Assembly (NCBI RefSeq): GCF_025766255.1
Contig: NW_026516912.1
Location: 1 to 24,001, forward strand
Source: Zychaea mexicana
Lineage: Eukaryota > Mucoromycota > Mucoromycetes > Mucorales > Lichtheimiaceae
Direction: 5' to 3'
Length of the DNA stretch: 24,001 nucleotides
In this document: piece after piece, positions 11,034 to 20,756 of the stretch
Layout: each line of letters begins with the position of its first letter
Numbering within the stretch: the stretch's first letter is position 1
Program-made: the position numbers and the translations under genes
The notes under the pieces: model-generated
What the model saw: only the letters and a program-made list of their open reading frames with translations
Databases searched by the model: none
Told to the model about the DNA's origin: nothing

Positions 11034-12005
11034 CGAACATCACTGCCAAAGGTCGCGCTGTTCGACTATGTGGAAGCAGCAACCAACGCCAAAACCTGAT
11101 CTACGTAAATTCGCACAAGACTAAAAATTTTCACCCGATGCTCCGATTTTCAAGGACCAAAATAAGTTGGACACAGAAGAATCTACAAGATGGGACGCTG
11201 TAGTCTTAATGTTTAAGACCTCTTCTCTTCTTTCGCCATGGCAAGTTTCCAGAAAATCCCGAATTCATATATGAAATTAGCCAAAAGAGATGACCATATA
11301 CACTTTCTCTAGGCAGAGCTCAAAAAAACTGATATGTACATGACATATTGTTCTTGATATGCTAGCCAACGCTTGTTGTGGTCTGAAAAAGCTTGAAGTG
11401 AAGTAGGTTCAGAATTTGCTTTTAGGGTGACGCGCACCATTATTGAAAGCCACAAAAGGTATTTCGAGCTCTTCTATGCTCAAGACCACTTTGGTCCCTT
11501 TAAAGGTCCTCGTTAATGACTTTGTCGCTATCCGAGAAGTAGAGAACGTGCTTGGTGGTTACCAACAGCTTGACTCTCGTCAACTTCCGTGCGATTCAAC
11601 AGGCGATAGATGCATTACACCTACAGACTTCTGTCCAGGTACTGTCTGCGGCGACAAGTGTTGGTGCAGATAAAGACATGTTTAATGACCCACATCACGA
11701 TCATTGTTATCGGCTAGATTATCGTCATGAAATCAAAACGCTCTCTCATACTTTCTCAATTTTAAATGTATCCGCAACAATATTATTAGTGCAATAAATT
11801 AAACATCTTGTTATTTTATAACCTCAACATCAATAACAAAGTATTTGTCAATTTCGATGTATCGATCCATCAAATGTAGCATGTAATATTTTGACCTTTA
11901 CAAAAAAAACGATGTGCCATTATTGTTGAGATCAACTCTGGATAATTGTGTAGCAACAGTTAATGTATATCATTTTTCATTTTTTGTAGTAATGTAATTT
12001 CAAAA

Positions 12006-12038
12006 CGAGGGTCCCGTCGATCCCATTAGGGTCCACTG
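12006..12038. repeat. Solo pogo/Tigger-like terminal repeat
   Basis: The sequence ends in GGGTCCACTG followed by TA (12039-12040). On the minus strand this reads TA then CAGTGGACCC, the typical start of pogo/Tigger-class TIRs. The adjoining GAGGGTCCCGTCG also fits. No matching left end was seen upstream, so this is probably the remaining end of a truncated element that extended leftwards. Confidence 0.4.
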
Positions 12039-12254
12039 TAATTATATGACTGTTCGAATGAACTAAGAGTTCCGAAAGTTAACAAAAAATAATAGATTGC
12101 GATGAAACTGATGGAGAATACCAATCACTTGTCATTGACCGATACTTGATAAATATTCTGAGCTTTTTATTTGCGCACGTATTGTAGCTTGTAGCGGAAT
12201 AAAGCTGACATTTACTGTCTTTTCGTAAAAGTTCTATATCGAGCAACGAGGTAT

Positions 12255-12260
12255 TTTATT
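12255..12260 (-). terminator. Poly(A) signal AATAAA of the subtilase gene
   Basis: TTTATT on the plus strand reads AATAAA on the minus strand, 30 nt beyond the stop codon at 12290, a normal distance for 3'-end processing. Confidence 0.5.
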
Positions 12261-12289
12261 ATCAGATAGCCAGAGTCCTTATTATTACT

Positions 12290-15200
12290 CTACGCTACAT
12301 ATATACTTTGCGAAGTCCATGTGTCATAGTCTGCCATATTTTGATAATCACCAAAAGCATGCAAAACCATCACTTTCAGTTTGTACACTCCTCTTGGCAA
12401 AGGCTTGCCTGGAAGCTTAATCGACTGAGAATGGTACTCCAAATTAGCCGTATCATCGCTCCCGTCACGATCTTCTTGCTGTTCCGTTTCAATGTCATGA
12501 TGGTCCATTGCGCGGAAAAGTGCTGGATAATTGACTGCAAGATCGACTGTGGTGGACGATGATTTGCTTTGTACAGCCATGGCTTGCTCAGGGGTAGCAG
12601 CAATATCACCATTCCAAGTCATCATAAGCGCATCATTGTTATTGCCTATATCGTGTCGGCCCACAAAAGACCAATATCCGCCAGGGATGATGCCGACGGG
12701 GCGATCGAATTCGTCGAGCGCAGTAACTAGGACTAAAGGTGAGGGATGGATCAACTGGAGCCTGATTAAAGCAGGTGAAAGCGGTCCGACTACGCGATTT
12801 ACAAGCACCTCTGGCATTGTTTCGTTAATGTACAGCACAGGAAGATCGCCTAATGTGGATGTGAGACCAGCGTATGGAACATGCAAAATATCGTACGGAT
12901 CGTTGTCCTTGGTCACCACGAAAAATCCAGAATAGATAGATGGCGGCATGACGGTATAGTTCTCTGGAGGTTTAATACGAACAGTTACGTTGCTTGCTCC
13001 ATTAATAGGGACCGTCACCTTTTCAGGTGTTATGCTTTCAATGATTGCTTCTACTTGATGACCGAGAAGCAAATCTGGTTTTTTCATTGGGATTTGACTA
13101 CCAATAAGATCCTTATTCTTGTAACCTTGGGCTGTTCCGGATGCACGGTGGGTAATGGTATAGTCGGCAGCCATGCGACCGTTGTTATGGATCGTAAATG
13201 TGTATTCATTGTTGGGCGAGGCATGTGCCAGGTCACCGAGCTGCAACTGTTGCGGGGATACTTTGGTAGTTATCCGCAGAGCGCGATATGCATCGATTAG
13301 CCCGCCACCTTGCCGGGCGACAGAATCTAACGCTGTGGTGTTGTAAATGTTAAAGGGAACACTGCTGCTGATCAGCGCGGATCGTAAATCGCTGACGCTA
13401 ATGCTTCGACTGCCTCCTCGTGCCTGTTGAAGCAAAGCAACAATCCCTGCGACATGTGGGCTAGCCATGCTTGTTCCGCTAATAATGTAAAACGGATAAA
13501 ATCGATTCATTTATAGTCAATGTTTGAAGAGTATGTCTTGATTGTGTTAGTGTTACCTTAATGTTGCATAGCTGCCTCGGTTTGTTGGGAACCTGCAGCA
13601 AGATATGATGTGTATGCGTTAGTCATACTTTCCCAGTGATGCAGACAGCGTAATATGAAAAGCTAACAACAGCTTACGTTGAATATATTTGACCTCCAGG
13701 TGCACTGAGATCCGGTTTGATGCTCAAGTCGGGCGCAAGTCCCCAAGAGCTGAAGGCACTCATTGTCCCTGTAACCACAGCAAGCCCAATATGTATCAAT
13801 ATGTCGTTCACAGAGCGATTAAAAGGCTTCGTTCGTAATCGTACCTGCAGTGTCAATTGGAAAGCTAATGTCCTCATTTGAAAATCGGTATATCGACCCA
13901 GGGTTGTTTTGGACATAATTAAATAACAGCTCGCCGTGATCTTTAGATACACCGCCGCAGCTAAGAAGGAAAGGTTCGATGGTTGACGGCGTGATCAAGC
14001 CGGGCTCGTTATTATATACAATGGCTCCTAATGCGCCTGCTGACTGGACATTTAACACCTGTGAACAGTTATATAAAATTTAGCTGCTATTATCTATCTT
14101 GTTGACTTGATCAGCTGCCAAAAAAAAAGAACCTACTTTATCAGAAAAGTAGCATCCACCTCGCCCAATCAAAGCAATTTTTCCCAACAAGTTTATGTTT
14201 GTCAATGGCGCACAGGCATCATTTTCAGATAAAAATGTGTCGGATATGGTGACAATTTCAGCTTCATCGATGGGAAATGGGTCTCCAGAAGCGGTCGCAT
14301 ATCCTATATAGTTATTGTTCCCCTGTGAGCATCATGATGGTACAGGATCCTTTTTTTATGTATAAGAAGTGCGTCTTACCTATTGTTTGATCCCCAAATT
14401 GGATTGAATGCGCTAGCGCTTGCGTATTATCCGTACTTGCTACAGAGACAACATTTCGTCCCAAGGATGGTGCGCCGACTTCAAATATACCTTTTCCACC
14501 TTCGTTTCCTGCTGCAGCAATGACGATCATTCCTTTCAAAGTAAGGATATCAGCAAGTACCGATGATGGGGAATCAGGCCAACCAATATCGCCCAGGGAT
14601 AAATTGATCACATCCATGCCATCCTCGTAAGCCTGTTCCATGGCTTTCATAATCACGTCGTCCGCACTACTTCCATCGCAACCAAATACGCGATAAGCGC
14701 CAAAGATAACTGTTGGAGGAGTATATATTAATAGCTTTAGTATTAATAAACACGAGACAATTACTGATTTAAAGGAAGCGGTCTTTTTATTACCATCTGG
14801 AGCTACTCCAGTGAAATTGAACTCGGTATCATTCGCGCCAATAATTCCTATTGTTTCGATATCAATATCCGTTAATAATAGCAGAACTAGTAAGTACCAA
14901 ATACTGTTAGTGGAGTTTTTCCTTACCTGCAACATGCGTTCCATGACCATTACAATCGCGTGGATCTGAAGTGGGTATTGGTTCACCTTCGCCAGTATAG
15001 TCGTTTCCAACAAAATCCTTTCCGTACGCAACACGACACTCTGGACCAAAGCATCCACCAAGTGCAGGATGAGTATAGTCGATACCTAAACTCTACATAT
15101 TAGTAACTGCGCTTGCATTCCGCTTTATTTCTGGAAATCGCCATTTACCTGTATCAACAATGCCTACTTTGATCCCTTTGCCCGTCATTCTAAGTTTTTT

Positions 15201-15719
15201 AAATTGTAAATCGTTTAGTATCGTACTCTCGCGAGCATATCGTAGCTACTTGGTAAGTAATTATTACCCTAATTCTTCACGGACTTTGCTCACACCCGTA
15301 GCGTGATAGTGACTGAACAAGTTAGGGAACTGGCTTTTCCCGACTTGCAACTCTTTAGCATTGGGTCGAGCAACTGCAGTCTATCATACATGGATGATTT
15401 AGCTGGATACATGACGTAGTTTTCTGTGATCGAATAGACTTACCACTGGCCAAGTTCGTTTCACTTTGGATCTGGCAACGTTGAAAAACTGAGAAGCGTC
15501 TTGAGAAGTATTAAAGGATAACGATACAGCATTCATATGCTCAAATGCATGGCGGACACGATGTGTTATATTGAATGAAGTCAGTTGATCCGTGACATTC
15601 GTTTTTGATTCAAATTCGACCAGGTACGTGTTGGGAACGAACGGCTTTTCCAAACGAGCCCATACAATGCTGATCCAACTATTGCAAACCAGCCATAGTA
15701 GGGTGAAAAGGCGGAGCAT
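12290..15719 (-). CDS. Secreted subtilisin-like serine protease (S8) with I9 propeptide and PA domain
   Basis: Extracellular endopeptidase of the S8 family. Exons on the minus strand are 15444-15719, 15268-15380, 15149-15189, 14927-15085, 14794-14847, 14380-14709, 14137-14303, 13845-14058, 13678-13768, 13557-13592 and 12290-13478; all phases close, giving 889 aa. The signal peptide is [21 protein letters not shown]. An I9-type propeptide follows (about 25-95; [20 protein letters not shown]). The catalytic triad is D142 (GIVDTG), H191 (NGHGTHVAG) and S497 (SGTSMASPH), with oxyanion N283 (AAAGNEGG). Two Cys-rich spots (GGCFGPEC and YRVFGCDG) are typical of fungal members. A protease-associated (PA) domain sits between His and Ser (about 325-455; [11 protein letters not shown] and [10 protein letters not shown]). 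The long last exon holds the end of the catalytic domain and a beta-rich Fn3-like C-terminal region. Several N-x-T/S glycosylation sites are visible. The architecture matches fungal Vpr-like proteases. All catalytic residues are intact, so it should be active after secretion and propeptide removal. Confidence 0.95.
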
Positions 15720-15937
15720 AACAGATTATAGGAGTGAACGAAAAAGAAATAATATGTATGTTGAATAGAAGAAAGATGAAATAATAGGGATATAGCAAAT
15801 GCAATAAGGCATCTCACAATTGACTCTTTTTCTTTGCCACTTCTTGGAAAGTATTTTCCAAATCCCATAGAAACAAACAAAAGCAAATTGTGTATGCAAA
15901 AGTAAAAGTTGTGCGTGTTTGCAATGATTACTATTAT

Positions 15938-16908
15938 TTAATCTTTGGCTGTAAATTTTGCATAATAATCTTTAGTTTTGTTTTCGTAGAGCTCTTGTGT
16001 ACATTCGGGTAATTCATCTTGATATGTTCCTAAAACAAACAACATAGTCAGTTTATTTCTTACTGTCACATCCAGAAAAAAAGATTAATTTACCTGGGGA
16101 GCCAGAATATACGGAGAACGAAGGTACGACTGTGTTAGGTGGTATAACTGTATTGTCAGTGATGCAACAGCAGTCTTTTATAATAGCGAATCGACCCTAT
16201 CAACCATGCATATTAGATCATGTTACTTGGCAGCCCTTCTTCTGTTTTCTCACGCGCACACGCACAAAGTCTTTAATATCCTTACAATAATGCAATTCTT
16301 TCCTATCGTTACGTGCGATCCGATCGTAGCAGCTTCAATGATACTGCCTTCACCAATTGTGACATGATCGCCTATCTTCATCGGATAATAACTGAACATG
16401 CTATATTACAATAGAAAACACGGTATTAGAGACTACCAAAAACCTCCCCTCTCGTTTCATTTTTTTTCACCTACCCTTTATATGTCTTATATGGTGGTCG
16501 GATAATCGATCCTCGCGAAAGTAAACAGTATCGACCGATCGCAACAACGACGGCATGACCTCCGCCTGTCCGTCGAAGATCTCCACGAATAACGCATTCC
16601 GTTTGTATAATTGTCTAATAAAAGGAAACGTCCGAGCATTCGTGAGCGTTTGGCTGTAGTGTTTGGCGAATGAATTCAACGTACACACAGTGCATGTGTG
16701 TGGGCATACCTTGCCTCCGAGAATAATGTTCTGACTTCCACAAATCACAGATGCTCGTGACACTTTGTTGCCCGTGTCCTAATAGATTCATTTTATTAGA
16801 GATGGTCGATTTCAGAATAAACAAGAGCCTTGCTTCATAGAAAAAAGGACAGAGTCTCACAGTTTCTATATATTCAGACCGGTTATAAAAAACAAGTGGG
16901 GTATCCAT
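15938..16908 (-). CDS. DCTN5: Dynactin subunit p25 (DCTN5), left-handed beta-helix
   Basis: Subunit of the dynactin pointed-end complex, which links cytoplasmic dynein to membrane cargo. Exons on the minus strand are 16861-16908, 16710-16778, 16475-16614, 16286-16400, 16094-16196 and 15938-16029; phases close, giving 188 aa, close to the animal protein (about 182). The N-terminus [16 protein letters not shown] leads into [18 protein letters not shown], the family signature. Hexapeptide-repeat coils follow ([66 protein letters not shown]), forming the beta-helix. The end reads [20 protein letters not shown], then SVYSGSPG and [19 protein letters not shown], matching the p25 C-terminus. The start at 16908 is the only in-frame ATG before the family N-terminus. 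It lies 142 bp downstream of the EF-hand gene on the same strand. Assignment is secure on signature residues alone. Confidence 0.96.
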
Positions 16909-17040
16909 TTGGCCTTAGTTTTTTTATCACGCACATAAACTTCAAAAGAAAAGGGCGGAAGAGAAGTGCTCTGCTCATCACGCAAAACCCAAAAGTACTG
17001 TTACACAAAGAGTATAGAGAAAATGATGCAAAAAGTTGTT

Positions 17041-17046
17041 TTTATT
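17041..17046 (-). terminator. Poly(A) signal AATAAA just after the EF-hand gene
   Basis: TTTATT on the plus strand reads AATAAA on the minus strand, starting 4 nt after the stop codon at 17051. This implies a very short 3' UTR, as expected in the 142-bp gap before the dynactin p25 start codon. Confidence 0.45.
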
Positions 17047-17050
17047 ATGA

Positions 17051-18347
17051 TCATTCCTCCATGCGTTTTTTTAAACTTTGGGGGTCATATCCATGGACAC
17101 CAAGGTCACTTCGAGTTTCTGATGGATCGTCTAAGGTTTGTTCTAGGTAAAATGCCTGATAGAGAAATGACGCAAGTTAGTTAGTTTTCTTAAATATCTG
17201 AATTTGATCCAAGGCATTATAATTCTAGTTGTCAAAATCACATACCAAAAATCCGTCTCGCGTCAGCCAGCCGCGTGCATTGCTTCCAAATCGTTGTCCC
17301 ATTTGTCGCAAGAAAGGTGCAGGGGGATGCGAGCCGTTGGTGGTAAAGATAAAGCTATCCAGTTCCTCTGGTTTCAATGCACCATCCTGGTCTCTATCAA
17401 AGTTTCGGAAAATCTCCTCGAGCACTTCCTTCAATTCACGAGAAAGCGTGTCCTGTTCCAGCAATGGTGTCTCATCCTGAGATCCTTTATATCCCTGCAA
17501 TATCCTTTGGATTTCTTCTTGGAGTTCTAAAAGAATTGAAGCCAAAGCAATTTAGGCTTATTATATACACAGAACCCTCTCCCTGGATCCCTGCAGCAAT
17601 ATACAGCAAACTAGAGATAATCTTACCAGTAATAGGTTCGAATCCAGGGTCAACAAGACGACCAGTACGTAACGGGATCAAAGCATCTTCAAGTCTGTTG
17701 AGAACGAATAGGATAAATCCAAGGATATAATAGCATCCAGCATGCGTGGGGAAAACATCTAGTCTCGACGTCAACTATCAATACTTTTCAAGATAAATTC
17801 CCAATTTCTACTTACCCAAGATCCACATCATTTTGGACGCAACGCGACTTAATACAGAAACATTGCCGTCACTTTGGAACGTTTTGAGAAAGGCTTGTGC
17901 TTCCGAATACTCCTTTTCTGCCTGAGTCATTAAAGCTTCGTCGTCCGCGCTGTCGACGGCGGCGTTCTTTTGCGCATAATATTCTTTCCAGTTTGTAGGT
18001 TCTTGACTAAACTTTGTTGCTAAATCAGGTGCCAGTTCCAAACCCGCTGATTTCGTGAAGATGGCGTAAATTTCAAATAGATTGCCAAAGTCATTATTGG
18101 TTTTACTAATTTAAAAGAAGAACGATCTGTCAAAATAAATTAAACTTGGGGGGAAAGATAACTCTCCTCACCCCCAACCCGACTCACTTTTCCGTGATTT
18201 GTTTATTTACCTCTTCCAAACGCTGTTGTCCATCATAGAGTTGCACATTTGTTTCGACGTGGTTGCTAATTCGACGAGATCACGTGGCTCGAGTGAATTG
18301 GCAAGTAGTTCGCGTATATTGACGTTTAGATTCTCAAGTCTGCTCAT
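17051..18347 (-). CDS. EF-hand protein with hydrophobic central segment
   Basis: A calcium-binding protein of unknown role; I do not recognise a named orthologue. Exons on the minus strand are 18211-18347, 17816-18105, 17627-17758, 17246-17526 and 17051-17155, giving 314 aa. The N-terminus MSRLENLNVNIRELLANSLE looks helical. Residues 46-142 are acidic and helical (GNLFEIYAIFTKSAGLELAP). Around 143-186 is a hydrophobic segment (THAGCYYILGFILFVLNRL) that could be a membrane helix or a buried hairpin. Residues 187-280 carry a canonical EF-hand loop, DRDQDGALKPEE (D230, D232, D234, G235, E241), and a degenerate second half (RGWLTRDGFLAFYLEQTLDD, crossing the last intron). The exon 3 acceptor at 17759 was chosen because only it keeps phase. 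The first exon is uncertain: a coiled-coil-like peptide is encoded in another frame across the chosen donor (see findings). A poly(A) signal follows the stop at once. Confidence 0.8.
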
Positions 18348-18350
18348 TTT

Positions 18351-18366
18351 GTGTGTGTGTGTGTGT
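18351..18366. repeat. (GT)8 dinucleotide repeat in the EF-hand gene leader
   Basis: Eight GT units on the plus strand, so (CA)8 in the transcript sense, ending three bases before the start codon at 18347. It lies in the probable 5' UTR next to the Kozak region. Confidence 0.8.
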
Positions 18367-18835
18367 TGATATTAGAAGGAAAAGCAAGACAAAAAAATTT
18401 CGGGTCCTGTAAAATCGGCGATATGCATTGCCGCTTCTTCCTTTCTGTCACACCAAAAACTTGTCGTCTACATATGAATCAGTTGTTATAAGTACCGTTG
18501 CTATGACAGCCCTACATGCTTGTTGCCATGCAGCATGATCGTAACCATGCAGCATAAATTTAGCATAACAGCTATGAGCAATCTATTGTCACGATGCATA
18601 TCATAGAATTAGAGAAGTTTGAGATTACTGCAGGTATACATAAGGCATGCTGGCGGAGCAACTGCCGATGAGGACGAAACATATTTTTCGATATGATGTC
18701 TTGAGTTGTTAGAGTATACTGTATAGGATGGGTAAGTAGTCGGGTAGCAGATTTAGCTTTTAAGTGTGTATATCCTCTCATACCACGCTCCTGCAACTGA
18801 CACAAATCAAATCATGGATTTTTTTGGTAACACAG
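18367..18835. other. Intergenic region upstream of the EF-hand gene
   Basis: Probable promoter of the minus-strand EF-hand gene on its left side. It contains a short direct repeat (CCATGCAGCAT, near 18527 and 18547) and a strong donor-like GTAAGTAG at 18732, which could belong to an unrecognised plus-strand transcript leading into 18836. No reliable gene was found. Confidence 0.35.
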
Positions 18836-18991
18836 GAAAATCGATTTATTGGTCGAACACTTAATGGCAAACTACGGTTCGGTGCTCGACACCATCAGCT
18901 ATGTAACGACTGCAGAATGCTGCGATTACGACACGAGCAGAATATTGAGCCGAATGACTCGGATGAAGCTGAAGATGCGACGGCAGGATGA
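18836..18991 (+). CDS. Possible exon of an unresolved small plus-strand gene
   Basis: An open segment begins after an ACACAG acceptor at 18835 and reads ENRFIGRTLNGKLRFGAR, a CxxC pair (LCNDCRMLRLRHEQN) and an acidic tail ending in DATAG, with the stop codon at 18989-18991. Upstream, a strong GTAAGTAG donor at 18732 would make a 104-nt intron and joins in a compatible frame, but no start codon was found in the preceding sequence. Composition is coding-like and the product is unknown. Confidence 0.25.
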   Translation, partial: ENRFIGRTLNGKLRFGARHHQLCNDCRMLRLRHEQNIEPNDSDEAEDATAG

Positions 18992-19031
18992 GTCAATATG
19001 GTGTTTACTGTAGCTTATAAATTTAGTAGCG

Positions 19032-19461
19032 ATGAATAATGGATGGCTGGCTACTAACCAAGGCAACAAACTTTACCACGACAACAACAAAAATAGAGGT
19101 ATATTGCTACGTAATATTGGTCAAGATACCAACACAGTAAAAGATCCAGTAGCCAAAGAAGATTATCGGCGCGAACAACGCCATGATGCAGACGATATAT
19201 GTAGTAGCAGCAAGCGCTGGGATAGCTGAGAAGAGGAGTAAACGCACACCGTCACCGTTGCCATCATCGTCAGATCAGAGCAAAAATAACAACAACAACA
19301 ACGACAAAGAGAATACAACGTCAGCAGCATTAACAACACCGCCACTTTTGCGAAAACGACGCTATGCGCACGAGGTTGACGAAGATGATGTTTTAGCAGC
19401 ACGCGCTGGGAGCACACGGTCACCATTGAAAGCTATTTCGCGTCCGCGTCGTACATATTGA
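19032..19461 (+). CDS. Possible small nuclear-type protein with KEN-like and CDK-site motifs (frame change inside)
   Basis: Two overlapping open frames read like one protein. From the ATG at 19032 one frame runs 65 codons (ending HDADDICSSSKRWDS). From about 19183 another runs 92 codons to a stop at 19459-19461, containing KRSKRTPSPLPSSS, an Asn run, NDKENTTSA, LLRKRRYAHEVDEDD and STRSPLKAISRPRRTY. The second frame has Ser/Thr-Pro sites, basic clusters and a KEN tripeptide, as in cell-cycle-regulated nuclear proteins. No intron of normal length joins the two, so either a frameshift or only the second ORF (its own ATG at 19183) is real. No known domain. CAG-type repeats in this stretch make chance open frames more likely. 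Confidence 0.33.
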
Positions 19462-19674
19462 CCCCCTCTCCATAAGACATGTTTTATTTGTGGTTCACTT
19501 TGTTGTCCTGTATATCTTAATAGTACATAATCCTTCAATATGCGAATGGGCAGGACTATCTATTATGGCTATTCATAGTGGTGATACATTTGTAGAAAAT
19601 TGCTTGCAACATAATCAATATGATAGAGAAATGAAGGAGTACCGTAATGTACCGTGAAGATTTAGCACCATATA
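19462..19674. other. Short spacer before the 389-bp MITE
   Basis: AT-rich sequence without ORFs or clear motifs. Confidence 0.4.
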
Positions 19675-20063
19675 CAGTGAACCCCCGCTTTTTGCAACAG
19701 CGGGAATACCGTTAAAAAAGTTGCAAAATCTGAGGGACTGCAAAATGTGAATATGTTACACAAGTGGGATCGATAAGCTGGCAATCACATCTTTCCTTAT
19801 TTAGTTTAAAAGCTCTTAAATAATAGAATACAATAGTGTATCTCTTTTGTCACTGGTTCGAGTCTCACTGTCTCTGAAGCTTGAGATTAATATACAATAT
19901 ATAAGGCTGAAGCGGGAAATTGCAGGTCCCGATTTCCAAGTTGCAATCTGCAAAAACCGAGGAATCTGCAATTTTACTAAGTGTTGAGCGGGAATCTACT
20001 CAAAAAAGTTGCAATAAGTGGGGATCTGCAATAAACGGGGGTGCAAAAAGCGGGGGTTCACTG
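19675..20063. mobile_element. 389-bp MITE, pogo/Tigger-like, 22-bp perfect TIRs, TA target duplication
   Basis: The left end begins CAGTGAACCCCCGC (19675-19696) and the right end (20042-20063) is its exact reverse complement over 22 bp. TA flanks both sides (19673-19674 and 20064-20065), the mark of Tc1/mariner/pogo insertion, and CAGTG-plus-C-run ends are usual in the pogo/Tigger branch. The interior has no coding capacity. It does hold a degenerate direct repeat of about 45 bp starting near 19698 and again near 19986 (both AGCGGGAAT ... AAAAAAGTTGCAA), plus several TTGCAA/TCTGCAA motifs. Perfect TIRs suggest a fairly young insertion that depends on a transposase encoded elsewhere. Confidence 0.88.
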
Positions 20064-20470
20064 TAATAGCAACGGGCATATGCTTAGCTAAGATACGCTC
20101 GACTTATAGACGATTCTACTACAAACTTTTTTTCTCTTAGAGAAGATGAAGATTATTATGCGCGTGATGATCATGACAACCTCCTATTACATTACTGCTC
20201 ACTTAATGCTACTGCTACTGCTAACTTCTGCCCTTCAATATATCTAGAACAGCCAAGACAAAGCCAGCATGGTGTGTGTAGATAAAGTGTTATCGTAGTA
20301 GTGGTAGTAGCAGTAGCACAGTTAACAAAGTATGCGCGTCATCCTGAGAACTAGCAGGGGATGAGGATAATAGCGGATAGTATTATTATACAAGTTGATT
20401 GATACCTTATCAGCAGGATGACTGGGCGCGTGTATTAGATTGGGTTAGCGCAAAGCTCAAACCAATGATC

Positions 20471-20600
20471 GTTTTCATGCCAAAGTGTCGTTTGATGCTG
20501 GTGCCGTTTTTCAAAGTGTCGTTTTGGTGCTGGCGCTGTTTTATAAGTGTCCAAAGTGTCGTTTTGGTGCTGGTGTCGTTTTCATGCCAAAGTGTCATCT
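20471..20600. repeat. Degenerate tandem repeat, about 3.5 units of 32-40 bp
   Basis: Units begin with GTTTT(C/T) and share the core CAAAGTGTCGTTTTGGTGCT followed by GG(T/C)G. Copies start near 20471, 20506, 20538 and 20578. The last copy is cut after AAGTGTCA. Unit lengths vary, so this is a decayed minisatellite. Open frames through it on both strands are by-products of the repeat. Confidence 0.75.
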
Positions 20601-20701
20601 GTATAAAGCGGATGTTGAAATATTGCGTCAACCATGCAATATGGAAAACTGCCTATACCCGGACTGCTTTGTTTTGGTGCTCGTCTAGCAGCTGATATTA
20701 G

Positions 20702-20756
20702 GTCCTCGATCGCAAAGTCGGCTGTCAGATTTTCTCGAGGACGTTTGCGATAGGAC
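20702..20756. repeat. Imperfect hairpin
   Basis: GTCCTCGATCGCAAA at 20702-20716 pairs with TTTGCGATAGGAC at 20744-20756, with a two-base bulge (CG) on the left arm and a 27-nt loop. There is no terminal target duplication. It could be a remnant of an inverted-repeat element or an incidental stem. Confidence 0.45.

Larger units (their letters stand above)
10578..12289. other. Gene-poor region with weak ORFs and a transposon end
   Basis: Between the 160-bp element and the subtilase gene I find no recognisable gene. Short plus-strand ORFs occur at 10698-11033 and 11443-11797. The second contains a fragment (NFRAIQQAIDALHLQ) that loosely recalls the tail of pogo/Tigger-type transposases, and it lies just left of a solo pogo-like terminus at 12038. 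A decayed transposon is therefore possible, but I cannot show catalytic residues or a left end. Confidence 0.4.

Noticed and set aside
12531..13300. Long plus-strand ORFs opposite the last subtilase exon
   Set aside because: Antisense shadows of a long coding exon with strong protease homology.
17630..17650. tRNA-like B-box sequence GGTTCGAATCC
   Set aside because: It lies inside exon 3 of the EF-hand gene (coding for DPGFEP on the minus strand), with no A-box or acceptor stem at the right distance.
19850..19875. Another tRNA B-box-like string (GGTTCGAGTCT)
   Set aside because: It sits within the MITE; no cloverleaf can be drawn around it.
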